Source: Beijerinckiaceae bacterium
Lineage (GTDB): Bacteria > Pseudomonadota > Alphaproteobacteria > Rhizobiales > Beijerinckiaceae
Assembly: GCA_019745195.1 (NCBI GenBank)
Contig: JAIETL010000011.1
Coordinates: 1-64,000, forward strand
Length of the DNA stretch: 64,000 nt
Direction of reading: 5' to 3'
The notes under the pieces were generated by a model. That model did not search any database, was not told the DNA's origin, and was given only the letters and a program-made list of their open reading frames with translations. This document shows positions 62,675-64,000 of this stretch, piece by piece. Made by a program: the position numbers and the translations under genes. How positions within the stretch are numbered: the stretch's first letter is position 1; each line of letters starts with the position of its first letter.

Positions 62675-63919
62675 TCAAGCCCGTTTCGCCAGTTGCTCGG
62701 CCGAGAACCCGGCCTTGCCGGCATAGGATTTCACGATCTGCTCCCGCCTGGCGTAGCTCAGCACGCGCTCGACATCCTCGAAGCCGTTGGGCGCCAGCGC
62801 CTCGACCGCGTCGATGACCCGCTCGGGACCGCCGACGCGGTTCATCGCAACGACCTCGGCCGTCGCCGGCAGGCGGATGGCTTCATAGGCCGCCAGCGCA
62901 TGGCGCGGATGCTCGGCCGTGAGCAGCCAGTCTGCGAGGCAACGCGCATCGAGGATCGCCTGCGAGGCTCCGTTGGAACCGACCGGATACATCGGATGGG
63001 CGGCGTCGCCGAGCAGCGTGACCCGCCCATGGCTCCAGCGCGGCAGCGGGTCGCGGTCGCACATCGGATAGTCCCAGAAGCCGGGCGAGGCCTCGATCAG
63101 CGCCAGGATGTCGATGCCCGGCACGGTGAAGCGGCGCGCGAAGGGAAGCACGTCCTCGAGCCGGCCGGGTTTCGACCAGGCCTCCTTCGGCGGCGGCTTT
63201 TCGGGGTCGCCGGTGCGGATGTTGACGACCCAGTTGGTCAGCCGCGTGCCGGGCGCAGCGCCCGGCGCGATCGGGTAGAGCACGAGCTTGCCGGCCATGC
63301 CGCCGGCGATGATCATGCTCTCCCCATCGAGGAAAGCCGGCCAGTCGCAGGCGCCGCGCCACATCTGCACGCCGTTCCAGCGCGGCGGACCCTGATCGGG
63401 GAAGTAATGGGCGCGGACCGTCGAGTGGATGCCGTCGGCGGCGATCAGGATGTCGCCACGCGCTGTTTCGCCGGCCTCGCCCCGGCGCGAATCGACGAAA
63501 TGGGCGGTGACGCCGCCCTCGTCCTGAATGAACCCCTGCAGCCGGCGGCCGGTGCGCAGCGCATCGGGGCCGAGCCGCGCGACCACCGCGTCGCGGATCA
63601 CGCCCTGCAGCCGACCCCGATGGATCGAGAATTGCGGCACGGGGGCACCCGCATGGATGCCGCGCGGCTCGCGCCAGACGGTCTGGCCGAAGCGGTTCAT
63701 ATAGATCAGCTCGCGGGTGCGGATCGCGACCGCGTCGAGCGCCGGCAGCAGCCCGAGTTCCGCGAGTTGCGCGATCGCGTGCGGCAGAGTGTTGATCCCG
63801 ACCCCGACCTCGCGGATTTCGCCCGATTGCTCGTAGACGGTGGCTGCTATTCCGCGCGCATGCAGCATAAGGGCCAGCGTCAGCCCCCCGATTCCGCCCC
63901 CGACGATGATGACCTTCAT
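62675..63919 (-). CDS. FAD-dependent aromatic-type monooxygenase
   Basis: The 414-residue flavoprotein hydroxylase has the N-terminal GGGIGGL FAD motif, the DG motif in LIAADGIHSTVRA and the GD motif in VTLLGDAAHPMYPVGSNGASQ. The substrate-binding half resembles the PhzS-like flavin-dependent oxidoreductases. It would hydroxylate an aromatic or heteroaromatic ring with NAD(P)H and oxygen. An AT-rich palindrome (63938-63959) stands just upstream and matches the operator before livK. Convergent with PilZ-2. Confidence 0.9.
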   Translation of the reverse strand: MKVIIVGGGIGGLTLALMLHARGIAATVYEQSGEIREVGVGINTLPHAIAQLAELGLLPALDAVAIRTRELIYMNRFGQTVWREPRGIHAGAPVPQFSIHRGRLQGVIRDAVVARLGPDALRTGRRLQGFIQDEGGVTAHFVDSRRGEAGETARGDILIAADGIHSTVRAHYFPDQGPPRWNGVQMWRGACDWPAFLDGESMIIAGGMAGKLVLYPIAPGAAPGTRLTNWVVNIRTGDPEKPPPKEAWSKPGRLEDVLPFARRFTVPGIDILALIEASPGFWDYPMCDRDPLPRWSHGRVTLLGDAAHPMYPVGSNGASQAILDARCLADWLLTAEHPRHALAAYEAIRLPATAEVVAMNRVGGPERVIDAVEALAPNGFEDVERVLSYARREQIVKSYAGKAGFSAEQLAKRA

Positions 63920-63937
63920 ATCCGTCCCCGCAGCCGT

Positions 63938-63959
63938 ATTATTTTAAACTTGAAATAAT
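63938..63959 (-). promoter_or_regulatory. Operator-like palindrome upstream of the flavin monooxygenase (site 2)
   Basis: Arms ATTATTT and AAATAAT are perfectly inverted around TTAAACTTG, giving a 22-base site. Site 1 at 55707-55728 agrees at 18 of 22 positions in the same orientation. The position 19 bases before the monooxygenase start is typical of a repressor operator. The last 41 bases of the window show no further gene. Confidence 0.65.
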
Positions 63960-64000
63960 GAATCGGCGCTTGTCAATCGCGCCGGCCGCGCCCGAAACCA

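Noticed and set aside
1..64000. tRNA, rRNA or transposase genes
   Set aside because: No cloverleaf, rRNA segment or transposase-like product was recognised in the intergenic regions or reading frames on either strand.

Overview
The window is GC-rich (about two thirds G+C by eye), densely coded chromosomal DNA from an alphaproteobacterium of the Hyphomicrobiales. The gene families (TIGR03808-type TAT protein, fused malic enzyme, purine-type xdh with a BMP transporter, abundant palindromic repeats) suggest a Bosea-like soil heterotroph. The genus is an inference, because there is no rRNA or tRNA in the window. No phage, insertion sequence, CRISPR array or RNA gene was found.

Layout. 1-1.1 kb: a lower-GC edge with a truncated hypothetical gene and a HicB/HicA-like pair. 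1.2-5.4 kb: LOG-type phosphoribohydrolase, M20 dipeptidase, HerA-like ATPase and a small glycine-rich protein. 5.5-11 kb: both methylmalonyl-CoA mutase subunits, with thiD and a small membrane protein between them and a clear terminator after them; the chaperone gene meaB lies at 21.2 kb. 11.3-15.5 kb: a putrescine-type ABC importer (potFGHI). 15.6-23.4 kb: DUF3750 protein, a PLP-dependent sulfur amino acid enzyme, three alpha/beta hydrolases (two are tandem lipoproteins), meaB, pyroglutamyl peptidase and ParDE. 23.5-27.8 kb: TAT beta-helix protein, MazEF, L-asparaginase II, a formamidase-like hydrolase and a lone RAM domain. 27.8-30.5 kb: a MoxR/VWA-metallopeptidase/LCCL operon. 30.8-33.8 kb: malic enzyme and a BLUF photoreceptor. 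33.9-39.2 kb: a peptide ABC importer. 39.3-44.1 kb: D-2-hydroxyacid dehydrogenase, a TctC-like binding protein, a carboxymuconolactone decarboxylase-family protein, D-amino acid aminotransferase, and a protein resembling plant IQM proteins. 44.1-55.6 kb: a purine block with guanine deaminase, divergent xdhABC, and a BMP-type ABC importer. 55.8-61.2 kb: a Liv-type importer plus cupin. 61.3-63.9 kb: a secreted double Tudor-like protein, two PilZ proteins and a flavin monooxygenase.

How the genes work together. The methylmalonyl-CoA genes connect propionyl-CoA to the TCA cycle, and malic enzyme supplies pyruvate and NADPH. The purine block would import a nucleobase or nucleoside, deaminate guanine to xanthine and oxidise it to urate. 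The Liv/cupin operon and the flavin monooxygenase at the right edge share a nearly identical 22-bp operator-like palindrome, so they probably form one regulon for a hydroxylatable, perhaps aromatic, substrate.

The most striking structural signal is a set of long inverted repeats of at least six sequence families. They occupy all of the larger gaps inside the transporter and xdh operons. One copy lies in frame inside xdhA and one supplies the stop codon of the peptide-importer ATPase.
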